DNA from: Methylobacter sp. BlB1
GTDB taxonomy: Bacteria > Pseudomonadota > Gammaproteobacteria > Methylococcales > Methylomonadaceae
DNA: 58,791 bases
Assembly (NCBI RefSeq): GCF_015476545.1
Contig: NZ_JADMKV010000011.1
Location: 1-58,791 of the forward strand
Direction of reading: 5' to 3'
Part shown: one piece after another, positions 28,751-37,875 of the stretch
Layout of the letters: each line of letters opens with the position of its first letter
Numbering within the stretch: the stretch's first letter is position 1
Program-made: the position numbers and the translations under genes
The notes under the pieces: model-generated
Seen by the model: only the letters and a program-made list of their open reading frames with translations
Databases searched by the model: none
Told to the model about the DNA's origin: nothing

Positions 28751-29902
28751 ATGATGAATTCACCGAAAACATTTGCTTCCCTGGTTGAACAGCATTCCTT
28801 TAAAGGCAAGAAAACAGCGCCATTGTGTAATTTTTCATTTTTTCTGGGAGCCGGTTTTCCTAAGTCGTGGGATGAGCGATTCCCTTTGGAAAATCAGTTG
28901 TTTGAGTTCAAATACAAGGAGTGGATGCCTCGCGGCAGGGCTCTGGAGCAATTTCTTACGCTCAATAATTATCAGGTGCATGGACTGGATATAACCTGCG
29001 AGCTTTTTAAAGACATCGTTTACCAGATCGGCATGATGAAAAAGTATGCCGCCGTCAGATCGAGATATCTGGACGAACAGAATATCGCCATCGTTGAAAA
29101 CGAGCTCAAGGCGCTGATCGTCGAAAAATTTAAAAACATGGCGCCTGCGTATCCCGTTAATCCTGATCTCGACAAATTTTGTTTCGACACCCGATTGACC
29201 GATGACCAGCAGACTATATTGCAGCTTTTTTTACGGCTGCTTACAGATGCCGATGGTTCAGAGAGTTTGCCTGAAGGCGTAAGACCGCATTTCATCACCA
29301 CAAACTACGATGCCACCATTGAGGCTATTCTGGACAATTGCGCGGGGCCGGATGACTCATTTTTACGATATACCTATCGGGGGATCACGCCGCGCCAGTG
29401 TTCCGGCAAAAGCAGGGCTACAACGATACACGATCATGGCTTTGTCAATAATCTGCTGAAAATTAATGGTGGGTTTGAGATTTATGAAACCCCTGCAGGC
29501 TATGAATTTGATTACAGCGAGAGAGATTTCGCCTGTCTGAAATTAAATCCGCCGCAAATCATGCTGCCGTCGCATGAGCAGGATTATCAGCAAAACTATT
29601 TTCAGGCCATATTTCCGAAGGTTATCCGGTTGCTGCACGAATCGACTGTGCTGGTGATCGTCGGCTACAGTCTGCCCGAAGAAGACGCGTTAGTGCGGCT
29701 GATTCTCAAACAGTTCGCGGAAGATCGCAGCGACGGTTATAACAAGGTGGTGTTTTACATCGACCTGGCTATCGATGATACGCAAATCAGCAGGGTCAAT
29801 AAGATCTTTCACTATTCCGGAGAACGAAGAGGATTGACGGTTATTCCTTACACCGGCAAGTTCTCGGCCTGGGCAGGAGCTGTACTGGATAATCTGAACT
29901 GA
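28751..29902 (+). CDS. Stand-alone SIR2-like NAD-binding protein, candidate defence effector
   Basis: 383 residues. SIR2-like (PF13289-type) features: the nucleotide-binding start FSFFLGAGFPKSWDE (about 28-42), a central HFITTNYDATIEAILDN, LLKINGGFEI where related proteins have a K-hydrophobic-H/N-G motif, and near the end STVLVIVGYSLPEEDALVRLIL. Such domains commonly act as NAD+ hydrolases in anti-phage systems (Thoeris ThsA, DSR proteins, SIR2-HerA); others have unknown roles. There is no HerA, Argonaute or TIR gene beside it, so it would be a single-gene system or an orphan. ATG 28751 and ATG 28754 are both possible and neither has a good ribosome site. Local AT-richness upstream and a repeat element downstream hint at transfer. 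Confidence 0.75.
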   Translation: MMNSPKTFASLVEQHSFKGKKTAPLCNFSFFLGAGFPKSWDERFPLENQLFEFKYKEWMPRGRALEQFLTLNNYQVHGLDITCELFKDIVYQIGMMKKYAAVRSRYLDEQNIAIVENELKALIVEKFKNMAPAYPVNPDLDKFCFDTRLTDDQQTILQLFLRLLTDADGSESLPEGVRPHFITTNYDATIEAILDNCAGPDDSFLRYTYRGITPRQCSGKSRATTIHDHGFVNNLLKINGGFEIYETPAGYEFDYSERDFACLKLNPPQIMLPSHEQDYQQNYFQAIFPKVIRLLHESTVLVIVGYSLPEEDALVRLILKQFAEDRSDGYNKVVFYIDLAIDDTQISRVNKIFHYSGERRGLTVIPYTGKFSAWAGAVLDNLN

Positions 29903-29998
29903 TTGTGTCGAATGGCGTTACTAATACTGATGTTACGCAGTCAGTTGAATACAGATCGGTTTGGCTAAAGTGTCGCTAGTGCGACGGCTTTATTTAAT

Positions 29999-30178
29999 CG
30001 GGTTCTCGCACCCGAAGGCGAGTTCCTTTTCTTTGCGCGGCCAAAGAAAGGCCGCCCGGTTGCCGCTTATTTCCTGCGCTCCTCGCTTTCGGCGAGGGTT
30101 GCCAGAAGGGCCATCCTTAGCCCTCTGGCAACGCGCGGCATCCCTGCCGCGCCCCTGCGAGCTGTTCTCGCCGAAAGC
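29999..30178. repeat. Highly structured intergenic element (multi-hairpin repeat)
   Basis: A GC-rich 180-base block made of nested inverted repeats: CGGGT/ACCCG (29999-30014); CCTTTTCTTTG/CAAAGAAAGG (30025-30051, one bulge); an outer 12-base perfect stem GCTTTCGGCGAG/CTCGCCGAAAGC (30085-30096 with 30167-30178) enclosing two hairpins, GTTGCCAGA/TCTGGCAAC (30098-30132) and GCGCGGCA/TGCCGCGC with a four-base loop (30133-30152). The last three form a three-way junction. The look is that of dispersed proteobacterial intergenic repeats that are often mis-called as small proteins; copy number cannot be judged from one window. Confidence 0.65.
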
Positions 30179-30403
30179 TCCGGTGCTCGGCGCGGCAAAC
30201 GGGACAGGGTGCTCGTCGTAACATCAGTTTAATTGGGACGGGTTTAAAAAAGCACACCAGCGGGAAGGTTGTTTGAATTCAGCTGTAGGGGCGAATTCAC
30301 TTGATAGGCATAACTATTTTGGCCGAATCATTCAAGTTTGGAAGTCTGCTGGAGCCAACGGGTATAGCTCCAGCAGACATCGTCCGCGTGCAACGGAGAG
30401 CTT

Positions 30404-32257
30404 TTACTTTCGCTCTACCAGAGACACATCTCTCACCGCACCCTTGGCAGCAGAGGTGGTCATGGCGGCATAGGCTCTAAGCGCAGCCGATACGTTGCGC
30501 TGACGGCCGATCGGTTTCCAAGCCTGTGGGCCTCTGGCGATCATCGCGGCGCGGCGGCGCTCGAGTTCTTCGACAGACACGGCCAGATGGATACGGCGAT
30601 TGGGGATATCGATTTCTATCGTATCGCCTTCTTCCACCAGACCGATGGCGCCGCCTTCGGCCGCTTCAGGCGAAGCGTGGCCGATACTCAGGCCGGAGGT
30701 ACCGCCGGAAAAACGGCCATCGGTAAGCAGTGCGCAGGCTTTGCCCAAGCCCTTGGACTTCAGATAACTGGTCGGATACAGCATTTCCTGCATGCCGGGG
30801 CCGCCTTTCGGGCCTTCGTAGCGGATCACAACCACGTCGCCCGGCTGGATTTTATCGCCGAGAATGCCGGCAACCGCGGCATCCTGGCTTTCGAATAGGC
30901 GGGCGCGGCCGGTAAACTTGAGGATGCTGTCGTCTACCCCGGCAGTCTTGACGATGCAGCCATCCAGTGCGATATTGCCGTGCAGTACCGCCAGGCCGCC
31001 GTCCTGTGAGTAAGCGTGCGCCTTGTCGCGGATACAGCCGTTGGCGCGGTCGTCGTCCAGTTTCGGATAGCGCTGGGACTGTGAAAAGGCGACCGTGGTA
31101 GGTATTCCGCCGGGTGCGGCACGGAAAAGTTCCTTGACTGCTTCGTCCTGGGTGCGTTGGATGTCCCATTGCTCCAGCGCGGCGCCCAGGGTGGCGCTAT
31201 GCACGGTCGGCACTTCGCGGTTGATGACGCCGGCGCGATCGAGTTCACCCAAAATGCCCAGCACGCCGCCGGCGCGATGAACGTCTTCCATATGATATTT
31301 CTGCGTAGCCGGTGCGACTTTGCACAGGCAGGGCACGCGCCGCGAAATCGCGTCGATATCCGACATCGTAAAATCGACTCCGGCCTCGTGCGCCGCCGCC
31401 AGCAAGTGCAACACGGTATTGGTGGAACCGCCCATGGCTACATCGAGGCTCATGGCATTTTGAAACGCTTCGAATGTCGCGATCGAGCGCGGCAGCACGC
31501 TGGCATCATCTTGTTCGTAATAGCGCTTGGCCAGTTCGACGATCAGGCGGCCGGCGCGCAGGAACAACTGCTCACGGTCGGCATGCGTGGCCACCAGCGA
31601 GCCGTTGCCGGGCAGACTTAGGCCCAGCGCTTCGGTCAGGCAGTTCATGGAGTTGGCCGTGAACATGCCTGAACAGGAACCGCAGGTAGGGCAGGCGGAG
31701 CGTTCCACCGCAGCCACTTGCTCGTCGCTGATGCGATCGTCGGCCGCTTCCACCATCGCATCCACCAGATCCAGCGCGCGGATTTCGCCTTTCCAGTTAA
31801 CTTTGCCCGCTTCCATCGGTCCGCCGGACACGAACACTACAGGGATGTTCAGGCGTAAAGCGGCCATCATCATGCCCGGGGTGATTTTGTCGCAGTTGGA
31901 AATGCAGACCAATGCGTCGGCACAGTGCGCATTGACCATGTACTCCACGCTGTCGGCGATCAGGTCGCGGCTAGGCAAGCTATAAAGCATCCCCTCATGG
32001 CCCATGGCGATGCCGTCATCCACGGCTATGGTGTTGAATTCCTTGGCCACGCCTCCGGCTTTTTCGATTTCCGCCGCGACGAGCTGGCCCATATCTTTCA
32101 GATGCACATGGCCGGGCACGAACTGGGTAAAGGAATTGGCAATGGCGATGATGGGTTTGGAAAAGTCTTCGTCTTTCATGCCGGTGGCGCGCCATAGGGC
32201 GCGCGCACCTGACATGTTGCGGCCGAAAGTGCTAGTACGGGAACGGTATTGGGGCAT
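30404..32257 (-). CDS. ilvD: Dihydroxy-acid dehydratase
   Basis: A 617-residue enzyme of branched-chain amino acid biosynthesis; it dehydrates 2,3-dihydroxy-isovalerate and 2,3-dihydroxy-3-methylvalerate to the 2-keto acids, using an iron-sulfur cluster and Mg2+. Cluster-ligand motifs are present ([12 protein letters not shown] and [19 protein letters not shown]) with the active-site region [19 protein letters not shown] near the C-terminus. Length and end-to-end sequence fit IlvD rather than the sugar-acid dehydratases Edd or IlvD/Edd relatives. It appears to be a single-gene unit. Confidence 0.96.
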   Translation of the reverse strand: MPQYRSRTSTFGRNMSGARALWRATGMKDEDFSKPIIAIANSFTQFVPGHVHLKDMGQLVAAEIEKAGGVAKEFNTIAVDDGIAMGHEGMLYSLPSRDLIADSVEYMVNAHCADALVCISNCDKITPGMMMAALRLNIPVVFVSGGPMEAGKVNWKGEIRALDLVDAMVEAADDRISDEQVAAVERSACPTCGSCSGMFTANSMNCLTEALGLSLPGNGSLVATHADREQLFLRAGRLIVELAKRYYEQDDASVLPRSIATFEAFQNAMSLDVAMGGSTNTVLHLLAAAHEAGVDFTMSDIDAISRRVPCLCKVAPATQKYHMEDVHRAGGVLGILGELDRAGVINREVPTVHSATLGAALEQWDIQRTQDEAVKELFRAAPGGIPTTVAFSQSQRYPKLDDDRANGCIRDKAHAYSQDGGLAVLHGNIALDGCIVKTAGVDDSILKFTGRARLFESQDAAVAGILGDKIQPGDVVVIRYEGPKGGPGMQEMLYPTSYLKSKGLGKACALLTDGRFSGGTSGLSIGHASPEAAEGGAIGLVEEGDTIEIDIPNRRIHLAVSVEELERRRAAMIARGPQAWKPIGRQRNVSAALRAYAAMTTSAAKGAVRDVSLVERK

Positions 32258-32320
32258 AATAAATCTCGAAGGATCTTAAGGTTTGAAATTGAAGCGCTAG
32301 ATGATACTCCAATCGAACAT

Positions 32321-33238
32321 TTATCTCCACTGACGCCGCGATGCGCTGGAAGCCAGTTTCCATAAATGCGCGGCCGCCAAAGCCCGCCACGGTGCGAAGT
32401 TTTCCAGCCATTGCCGGGTTTGGTTTTCATCCATCGGCTCAACGTGGTCCAGTAATATCTGCAAGCCGCGGCGGACTGCGGCATCACCATGCAGCGAACC
32501 GTCCAGCCAACCGTATCCGCGCAATAGTGCATAATCGACAGTCCAGGGGCCTATGCCGCGAATTTTCAATAATTGTTGACGAATTTGTTCTATCGGCGGC
32601 TCCTTCAGATCGCCATTCAGTTCCAATTCACCGGACACTATCCTTTTGCTCACAGCCAGCAAAGTCTGCGCCTTGCTTTGCGAGAAACCGGCCCGGCGCA
32701 AGTCGTCGCTGCTTAAATCCGCTACATGCCTTGCATCCGGGTAGCAATAGAGGCCGCCGGAATGCTGTAATCCGACCAACTGAATGAATTTACGGCGTAT
32801 TGAAATAGCGGCGGCAACGCTGATTTGCTGCCCAGTGATCGCCCAAGTCAAGGCTTCAAATGCCGATGCCGAGACTGGCACGCGTAATCCGGTTTGTTTT
32901 TTGACCAGCATTCCAAGCTGGGGATGCTGGCTGACACTTTCCTCGAAAACAGCAATGGGCTGATTTAATCCGAGCATGCGCAAGGCCAGCGTGGATAATG
33001 CGTCAGCTTCGAATGAAGCTGATGGATGATCGATGCTGAGTTCTATTTCAGCGCACTGGGATGAAAATCGGAGCGTCAAGCAGGCCGGTGAACCTTGCCA
33101 GACGATCCCTTTGCGCACTCGGTCGGCATCTACGGCTTCGGCAACAGATAAAGTATCGCGCGCATGGAAAGACAGAATATCGGTTACCCGATAATTCGCA
33201 GGCAGCGGCAGTGTGCAAGCCATCACATGGGGCTTCAT
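32321..33238 (-). CDS. alkA: DNA-3-methyladenine glycosylase II (AlkA)
   Basis: A 305-residue base-excision repair glycosylase that removes alkylated purines. It has the AlkA N-terminal beta domain (LPANYRVTDILSFHARD), the helical core ALTWAITGQQISVAAAISIRR (split at residue 140), and the helix-hairpin-helix LLKIRGIGPWTVDYALLRG followed by the catalytic Asp in GSLHGDAAVRRG. ATG 33238 overlaps the stop of the methyltransferase gene (ATGA), so the two repair genes are coupled. Confidence 0.93.
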   Translation of the reverse strand: MKPHVMACTLPLPANYRVTDILSFHARDTLSVAEAVDADRVRKGIVWQGSPACLTLRFSSQCAEIELSIDHPSASFEADALSTLALRMLGLNQPIAVFEESVSQHPQLGMLVKKQTGLRVPVSASAFEALTWAITGQQISVAAAISIRRKFIQLVGLQHSGGLYCYPDARHVADLSSDDLRRAGFSQSKAQTLLAVSKRIVSGELELNGDLKEPPIEQIRQQLLKIRGIGPWTVDYALLRGYGWLDGSLHGDAAVRRGLQILLDHVEPMDENQTRQWLENFAPWRALAAAHLWKLASSASRRQWR

Positions 33239-33828
33239 GCCGGGTTCTCTCTCCGCAACAGTTCGGCTTTACGCTTCACGCCCCAACGGTAACCGGACAA
33301 GCTGCCGTCCGAGCGGACTACTCTATGGCAAGGAATGGCTACCGCCAAGGTATTGGCCGCACAGGCGCCCGCCACCGCTCGTACTGCTTTGGGCGCACCG
33401 ATGCGCTGTGCAATATCGGTGTAGCTCGCTTTCTCGCCGACCGGGATTTGCCGCAAAGCCTGCCAGACCCTTTGTTGAAATGCGGTGCCGCGTATGTCCA
33501 GCGGTAAATCCAGGCCAATCGCCGGGGCTTCGACAAAGCCAACCACTTTAGCGACCCATTGATCGAACTCATGATCGCCGCCGATGAGTTCGGCTTGGGG
33601 GAAACGGTCTCGTAACTCCCGAGCTAAGAGATCCGGACCGTCGCCCAAGGCGATGGCGCAAATGCCGATTTCGCTGGCCGCCACCAGAATAGAACCGAGC
33701 GAGCATTCACCCAAAGCAAAACGAATTTGGCTGTTGGCGCTGTAACCGGCATGAGCGCGGGCAAGTACAGCCTGCCGACGAGGATCATCCTCTGTTTTCA
33801 AATAATGTGTGTTAATTGGTTTCGGCAT
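33235..33828 (-). CDS. ogt: Methylated-DNA-[protein]-cysteine S-methyltransferase
   Basis: A 197-residue suicide repair protein that takes the methyl group from O6-methylguanine. The active site AIPCHRVVRSDGSLSGY with the acceptor Cys is complete, as are RGTAFQQRVWQALRQIPVG and YTDIAQRIGAPKAVRAVA. The sequence resembles the C-terminal half of Ada, but the Ada N-terminal zinc/AraC domains are absent, so it cannot be the methyl-dependent activator. Upstream gene of the pair with alkA. Confidence 0.92.
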   Translation of the reverse strand: MPKPINTHYLKTEDDPRRQAVLARAHAGYSANSQIRFALGECSLGSILVAASEIGICAIALGDGPDLLARELRDRFPQAELIGGDHEFDQWVAKVVGFVEAPAIGLDLPLDIRGTAFQQRVWQALRQIPVGEKASYTDIAQRIGAPKAVRAVAGACAANTLAVAIPCHRVVRSDGSLSGYRWGVKRKAELLRRENPA

Positions 33829-34454
33829 CTGAATTTTCGTATTCGTTGATATCTGCCGATTAATTTAACAAACCGTTGCTGTTAAACATTCCGAGTCTTG
33901 CTCTCAAAACCGGCGTGGCTGCGTGTTGATGAAGTAGGAACTGTACTTATCACTTGTTTGAAATATTATAAGTTTATGGGCATGGAAGTTGTACAAAAGT
34001 TATGCATTGAAAGAAGATGTCAGGGTAGAACAAGGCGGGTTAAAACATTCCTCCACCGGAAAGCCAGTTCGTGATAAGAACGAATTGAAGCGTTTTTGGC
34101 GCTGCCGCTGTCCGAGTTGAAAAGCGCCCCGTCCCGTTTAAAAGAGGGGTTGGACCGGATCGACACGCTGTCATAATTGCTGTTTGAATAATTCAATAAA
34201 AATTTCGAATGGAAATTATCCAGGTAGTCGTTCCCATAGCACGTTACGGCAACGGCATGTTGTATTAAGGTCGACCGGCAAACCTGCGATTTTCTATTGT
34301 TGCGTCAGCGCGTTGCCTGAGAATTGATTGAGATCGACGTTGTGGCAGCCATCATGGCCGCCATTATGCAAGCGTTCCACGGTTCAAGGAGGGGCCGACA
34401 GGAGTTGAACGGCTATGTATGCCTAACTAACTTATTAAGATAGGGAGAATGTCT
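33829..34454. other. Intergenic region with a possible coding remnant
   Basis: 626 bases between the divergent ogt and CBS genes. Around 34081-34174 one frame reads FLALPLSELKSAPSRLKEGL before a stop, which looks like the end of a lost gene, but there is no start or ribosome site. GGGAG at 34443-34447 belongs to the CBS gene. Confidence 0.35.
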
Positions 34455-34928
34455 ATGTTAATACGAGATTATATGACTACCAATCCGATTACCGTCAGGC
34501 CGGAAACTCCGGTTAAAGAGGTGGCGGACCTGCTGATCGCCAATCGCATCAATGGCGTTCCCGTTGTCGACGATGAGGGCAAATTGCTCGGCATTGTCAC
34601 AGCTGAAGATTTGATTCACCGCGGGCTCGACGAGCGGCTCAAACCCCGGGATTCCATCTGGAAGGAGAATTTCTGGGTTGCCTTCTTTGGTCCTAAAAAC
34701 ACTCAGTCTGACAAGGCCCAGGGGCATACCGCCGCCGAGATAATGGCTCAGGATGTGTACACCGTTAAACCGAACATGCGCCTGTTCATGGCGGCCCGGC
34801 TTATGGTGGATCATGAAGTGACATCGTTGCCCGTAGTGGAAGCCGGAAAACTGGTGGGTGTCATTTCCCGGATCGACCTTCTGGCTCGTTGGGAAGAACT
34901 CGAAAGCCATTTGGAAAGAGAAGAATAA
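34455..34928 (+). CDS. Twin CBS-domain protein
   Basis: A cytoplasmic protein of 157 residues made of two CBS motifs (about 1-57 and 95-150), which bind adenine nucleotides and act as energy or redox sensors. Signatures: MTTNPITVRPETPVKEVADLL, RINGVPVVDDEGKLLGIVT, then MAQDVYTVKPNMRLFMAARLM and VTSLPVVEAGKLVGVISR. ATG 34455 is chosen because GGGAG lies 7 bases upstream; the ATG two codons earlier is only one base from that site. No enzymatic partner domain, so it may regulate another protein in trans. Confidence 0.88.
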   Translation: MLIRDYMTTNPITVRPETPVKEVADLLIANRINGVPVVDDEGKLLGIVTAEDLIHRGLDERLKPRDSIWKENFWVAFFGPKNTQSDKAQGHTAAEIMAQDVYTVKPNMRLFMAARLMVDHEVTSLPVVEAGKLVGVISRIDLLARWEELESHLEREE

Positions 34929-35162
34929 CGCGCTGGTTATCTTACTGATTGTTCTTGTCACCATTGTGCCGGTCCCGACTGCCGCGCCGGTTGGGCACCG
35001 GCAGGCGTTCTGGCCTATGCCTTCATGTCCTCTACGGTGAAGCATTCAGACTGATAGCATCAAAAATTATCAGTAGCTGATTATCAACTATTTTTCCAAA
35101 AACCTCATTTTATATTATAATTTTCTAATAAGGTTTGGCTGCTCAGGTCTTTTTGTACATAT

Positions 35163-35186
35163 TTTGTCTAATTATAATTAGACAAA
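35163..35186. promoter_or_regulatory. Perfect 24-base palindrome
   Basis: The left arm TTTGTCTAATTA is exactly reverse-complementary to the adjoining TAATTAGACAAA, with no spacer. It lies 235 bases after the CBS gene and 720 before ftsH, in AT-rich non-coding DNA. Symmetry this long suggests a protein binding site or a transcript hairpin; no family assignment can be made. Confidence 0.55.
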
Positions 35187-35458
35187 GGCCGGGCTACTGA
35201 TTATTATGGGATGAAGATTAGGTGGAGAATCAGGTGGTTATCGCTTCCGAAGTGCCGCTTAGTTCATGCGCTGTTAATTTACTAGGTTGAAAATAACCTA
35301 ATAAAATCAATATGTTATTATCCTATCGATCAGATTGTAATCTAACTAGGCTTACAAAGACGTCATTATTATGACCTATTTAGATAAACTGCGGTCAAAA
35401 CAATGAGTTAGGCAATGCTTACCTATCGCCCTCAAATCATTTCACAGTGAGTCTTGGC

Positions 35459-35602
35459 ATGAAGTCGTTGCAGGAAATCAGCAAAGTTATAGATTCAGAT
35501 CGGATCAGTGATATGCCGAAAGCAAGACAAGCCATAAAAACAACGCCCGAAGAATCAGCCCGAAAAAGTTGGGGTTTATATGAGCCTCAGGTTTTTTTAT
35601 GA
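35459..35602 (+). CDS. Possible small protein (47 residues)
   Basis: Within the 978-base gap between the CBS gene and ftsH. ATG 35459, weak GTGAG seven bases upstream. The product (MKSLQEISKVIDSDRISDMP..) is charged and soluble with coding-like composition; no family recognised. The rest of the gap shows nothing beyond the palindrome at 35163 and the promoter-like box at 35811. Confidence 0.25.
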   Translation: MKSLQEISKVIDSDRISDMPKARQAIKTTPEESARKSWGLYEPQVFL

Positions 35603-35810
35603 AAAATTTCAACCGCTTCCCTATAGCTAGATATTCTCTTTGAGGATGTCTTGATGATTAGGCCTGGGTTTTAACATCGTGCTTTGCTAACGGAGGATGG
35701 AGTGCACGGGCAAAGCGCAGTAAAACCTGATATGGAACTGATAAGGAAAAAGGCGAGATACATTTTTTTACGTATCTCTTCAATTCTGCAAGTTAATATA
35801 AGTAATTGTC

Positions 35811-35816
35811 TATAAT
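35811..35816 (+). promoter_or_regulatory. Consensus -10 box upstream of ftsH
   Basis: TATAAT, exact sigma-70 -10 consensus, 90 bases before the ftsH ATG. No good TTGACA lies 16-18 bases upstream (nearest CTGCAA), so an activator or another sigma factor may assist. Confidence 0.4.
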
Positions 35817-35906
35817 GATATTTTTATGCATAAAACCAAGCAGTGCCCGTAAGCACTCAGACATCGCCAAGGTGTTGATCGTACCGCCAAAGCCAGGAGA
35901 CAAATC

Positions 35907-37811
35907 ATGAAGAAATATTCGATGAATTTACTGCTTTGGGGTGTTGTTTTGATCGCGGCGGCGGTAATCATTACCCGGCTGAACTCAAACCCTCCAACGG
36001 ATAACTCCATAGCCTATTCAAGTTTTATTGAAAAAGTCAAACATCGTCAGGTTGAGCGGGTGGAAATTCTGGGGAATCTCATCAGAATCCGCACATCGGA
36101 AGGTCAAACATTTGAGACTATTAATCCTGATGATCCCCACCTTATTGATGATCTGCTCGAAGCCGGCGTCCAGATAAAAACCTACGCACCAGAACAACAA
36201 TCATTTCTCGCGCAATTATTTATATCCTGGTTTCCTGTATTGCTGCTGGTTGCTATATGGGTCATCTACATGCGCAGAATGCCTGGCGGAGGTGTGGGAG
36301 GCAGCATGAACTTTGGCAAAAGCAAAGCCAAAATGCTGACCGAAGACAATATGACCGTCAAATTTGAAGATGTCGCCGGCTGCGAGGAAGCCAAGGAAGA
36401 GGTGGTCGAACTGGTGGACTACCTGAGAGATCCTCACAAGTTTCAGAAACTGGGCGGCAAAATGCCGCGCGGCGTGTTAATGGTCGGCCCTCCCGGTACC
36501 GGTAAAACCCTGTTGGCGCGTGCCATTGCCGGTGAAGCCGGAGTTAAGTTTTTCAGTGCTTCCGGTTCCGATTTCGTTGAAATGTTCGTCGGCGTTGGCG
36601 CTTCCCGGGTCAGGGATATGTTCACTCAGGCTAAAGAGCATGCGCCCTGCATTATCTTTATCGATGAAATCGACGCCGTTGGCCGTCAACGCGGCGGTGC
36701 CGGCGCGGGGGGCGGCAATGAGGAGCGCGAGCAGACGCTCAACCAGTTGCTCGTGGAAATGGACGGTTTTGACGGTAATGAAGGCATCATCGTTATTGCC
36801 GCGACCAACCGGGCCGATATTCTCGATAAAGCGCTGCTCAGGCCGGGGCGTTTTGACCGTCAGGTAAATGTCGGGCTGCCCGATGTGCGCGGCCGTGAGC
36901 AGATTTTGAATGTGCACCTCAAGAATGTGCCGGTTGCCGAAGATGTCGAGCTGAAGTACATAGCGCGCGGCACGCCGGGATTCTCAGGCGCGGAACTGGC
37001 CAATATAGTCAATGAAGCGGCGTTGTTTGCAGCCAGGGCCAATAAGGAAGAAGTCAACATGCAGGATCTTGAGAGAGCCAAGGACAAGATTCTGATGGGC
37101 GCCGAGAAACACACCATGGTTATGTCGGAAGACGATAAATTATTAACGGCTTATCACGAAGCCGGGCATTGTATCGTCGGGCAGAAGTCGCCCGATCACG
37201 ATCCGGTCTATAAGGTCAGCATCATGCCTAGAGGCCGGGCGCTCGGCATCACCATGTTCTTGCCGGAAAGAGATCAGTACAGCGCCAGCAAACGTAAACT
37301 GGAGAGCCAGATAGCGGGTCTGTTCGGCGGCAGAATTGCCGAACTGATGATTTATGGCGGCGACCGCGTGACCACAGGGGCTTCCAATGATATCGAGCGC
37401 GCAACCGAGCTGGCCCGCAATATGGTGACGCGCTGGGGATTTTCGGACAAACTCGGGCCGCAGGTTTACGGCGAGGAGGGCAGCCAGCCTTTCATGAGAT
37501 ATTCCGGCTCTCAGGGCGGTCCTGTTTCCAGTAACGTCGCTCACATGATCGATGAGGAAATACGTCTGGTCATCGACCGCAACTATCAACGGGCGGAAAT
37601 CATTCTGCAGGAAAACATCGACATCCTGCATAAAATGGCCGATGCACTGATGAAATGGGAAACACTGGATCATCAGCAAATCGAGGATCTAATGGCGCGC
37701 AGAGACGTCAGACCGCCTCAGGACGGAAACGATTATCAAGGCAATCAGTCTAATTCGGGTAGCAAAGGGCAGAAAAAAGCAGATGCCGACAAAACTACCG
37801 AACAGATTTGA
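35907..37811 (+). CDS. ftsH: ATP-dependent zinc metalloprotease FtsH
   Basis: A 634-residue membrane AAA protease that degrades misfolded membrane proteins and regulatory proteins. Two N-terminal membrane helices ([32 protein letters not shown]) flank a periplasmic domain; then the AAA module with [22 protein letters not shown] and the second region of homology [20 protein letters not shown]; then the zinc site HEAGH. AGGAGA lies 6 bases before ATG. In E. coli ftsH sits with rrmJ and folP; here it stands alone and is followed by its own terminator, so this may be a second, accessory FtsH copy; the window cannot show that. Confidence 0.95.
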   Translation: MKKYSMNLLLWGVVLIAAAVIITRLNSNPPTDNSIAYSSFIEKVKHRQVERVEILGNLIRIRTSEGQTFETINPDDPHLIDDLLEAGVQIKTYAPEQQSFLAQLFISWFPVLLLVAIWVIYMRRMPGGGVGGSMNFGKSKAKMLTEDNMTVKFEDVAGCEEAKEEVVELVDYLRDPHKFQKLGGKMPRGVLMVGPPGTGKTLLARAIAGEAGVKFFSASGSDFVEMFVGVGASRVRDMFTQAKEHAPCIIFIDEIDAVGRQRGGAGAGGGNEEREQTLNQLLVEMDGFDGNEGIIVIAATNRADILDKALLRPGRFDRQVNVGLPDVRGREQILNVHLKNVPVAEDVELKYIARGTPGFSGAELANIVNEAALFAARANKEEVNMQDLERAKDKILMGAEKHTMVMSEDDKLLTAYHEAGHCIVGQKSPDHDPVYKVSIMPRGRALGITMFLPERDQYSASKRKLESQIAGLFGGRIAELMIYGGDRVTTGASNDIERATELARNMVTRWGFSDKLGPQVYGEEGSQPFMRYSGSQGGPVSSNVAHMIDEEIRLVIDRNYQRAEIILQENIDILHKMADALMKWETLDHQQIEDLMARRDVRPPQDGNDYQGNQSNSGSKGQKKADADKTTEQI

Positions 37812-37825
37812 GGTGCGCTCATTCT

Positions 37826-37853
37826 GGGGGGATTAAGGTTTCCCCCTCTTTTT
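37826..37853 (+). terminator. Rho-independent terminator of ftsH
   Basis: Stem GGGGG (37826-37830) with CCCCC (37842-37846), followed by TCTTTTT, 14 bases after the ftsH stop codon. The convergent MerR gene ends 22 bases further on. Confidence 0.7.
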
Positions 37854-37875
37854 GAATCAGAACTACTTGATCCGG

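Noticed and set aside
29961-30221. 86-residue frame over the structured repeat
   Set aside because: It lies within the multi-hairpin element and its Arg/Pro/Ser-rich product reflects the repeat, not a protein.
35454-35476. TTGGCATGAAGTCGTTGC as a sigma-54 promoter
   Set aside because: There are 12 bases between GG and GC; the consensus needs 10.
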